A DNA stretch of 64,000 nt. Origin: Aedes albopictus. Lineage: Eukaryota > Arthropoda > Insecta > Diptera > Culicidae. Shown piece after piece: positions 63,916 to 64,000 of this stretch. The stretch is taken from the NCBI RefSeq assembly GCF_035046485.1, contig NW_026917276.1, positions 42,665-106,664 of the forward strand, given 5' to 3'. The first letter of the stretch is position 1. Each line of letters starts with the position of its first letter. The notes under the pieces were generated by a model. It was not told the DNA's origin, ran no database searches, and saw only the letters and a list, made by a program, of their open reading frames with translations. The position numbers and the translations under genes are program-made.

Positions 63916-64000
63916 CAGTGGGATTCCGTTTTTGGCATGCTCCATTTTTGGCATGTTCCGTTTTTGGCACCCCCCGAATTTGGCAACAAAGGATTCCGTT
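63916..64000. mobile_element. Left end of a CAGTGGGATTCC mariner/pogo-like element
   Basis: CAGTGGGATTCCGTTTTTGG after TA in the hairpin block, with repeated CCGTTTTTGGCA and CCATTTTTGGCATG words. It continues beyond the window. Confidence 0.55.

Larger units (their letters stand above)
57946..64000. mobile_element. Foldback-like element 2, cut by the window end
   Basis: Begins CCCAGCACGGAGGATGTTAG, followed by the palindrome arm, a 6-bp satellite, a unique island, more satellite and the inverted hairpin block at 63845-63915. The far terminus is outside the window. Confidence 0.6.

Overview
The window looks like repeat-dense euchromatin of a dipteran, most probably a culicine (Aedes-type) mosquito. 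This is inferred from the mix of R1-, RTE- and I-type non-LTR elements, a Ty3/gypsy element, very many MITEs, short (55-210 nt) introns and an AT-rich background. No database search was possible, so species and family names are inference. I support one ordinary host gene: a four-exon minus-strand gene at 21399-22835 whose protein matches the tRNA-queuosine mannosyltransferase family (QTMAN, formerly GTDC1). Almost everything else is mobile DNA, much of it nested several levels deep. Many boundaries are exact because target-site duplications (TSDs) and interrupted reading frames agree.

Layout. 1-170: a TATA/Inr promoter-like piece. 171-6943: a 5'-truncated RTE-like element split by a full-length R1-type element (944-6478; one stop in ORF1, intact ORF2). 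6944-9730: R1-type scraps, a TTAA-flanked palindromic MITE and a 500-N gap. 9730-16410: two degraded LINEs (A and B) carrying at least eight DNA-element insertions. 17436-20346: a TA-flanked element containing a hAT element. 21399-22835: the host gene. 23149-24400: MITEs. 24409-30030: a full-length I-clade element with both ORFs open and a 13-bp TSD. 30038-34843: nested DNA elements, some carrying apparent gene fragments. 35253-47788: a small CAGGCC-ended element split by an 11.8-kb Ty3/gypsy element with identical LTRs. 47833-53318: PIF/Harbinger-like and CAGGCC-ended elements carrying exon-like pieces. 53462-64000: two foldback-like elements head to tail around a 55-bp spacer, filled with several kb of TTAAAA-type satellite.

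Three themes stand out. First, the gypsy element: removing two transposon insertions and one 123-nt GT-AG intron-like segment leaves a single undamaged gag-pol frame of about 1,357 codons. A strong splice donor lies just after its tRNA-Ser primer-binding site and an acceptor lies directly on the gag ATG, which suggests an element expressed by splicing. Second, seven elements share CACG termini and 2-bp TSDs, and several carry GC-rich, splice-site-bearing gene-like fragments, like Pack-type transposons. Third, three MITE families share a 4-bp AAYT TSD.
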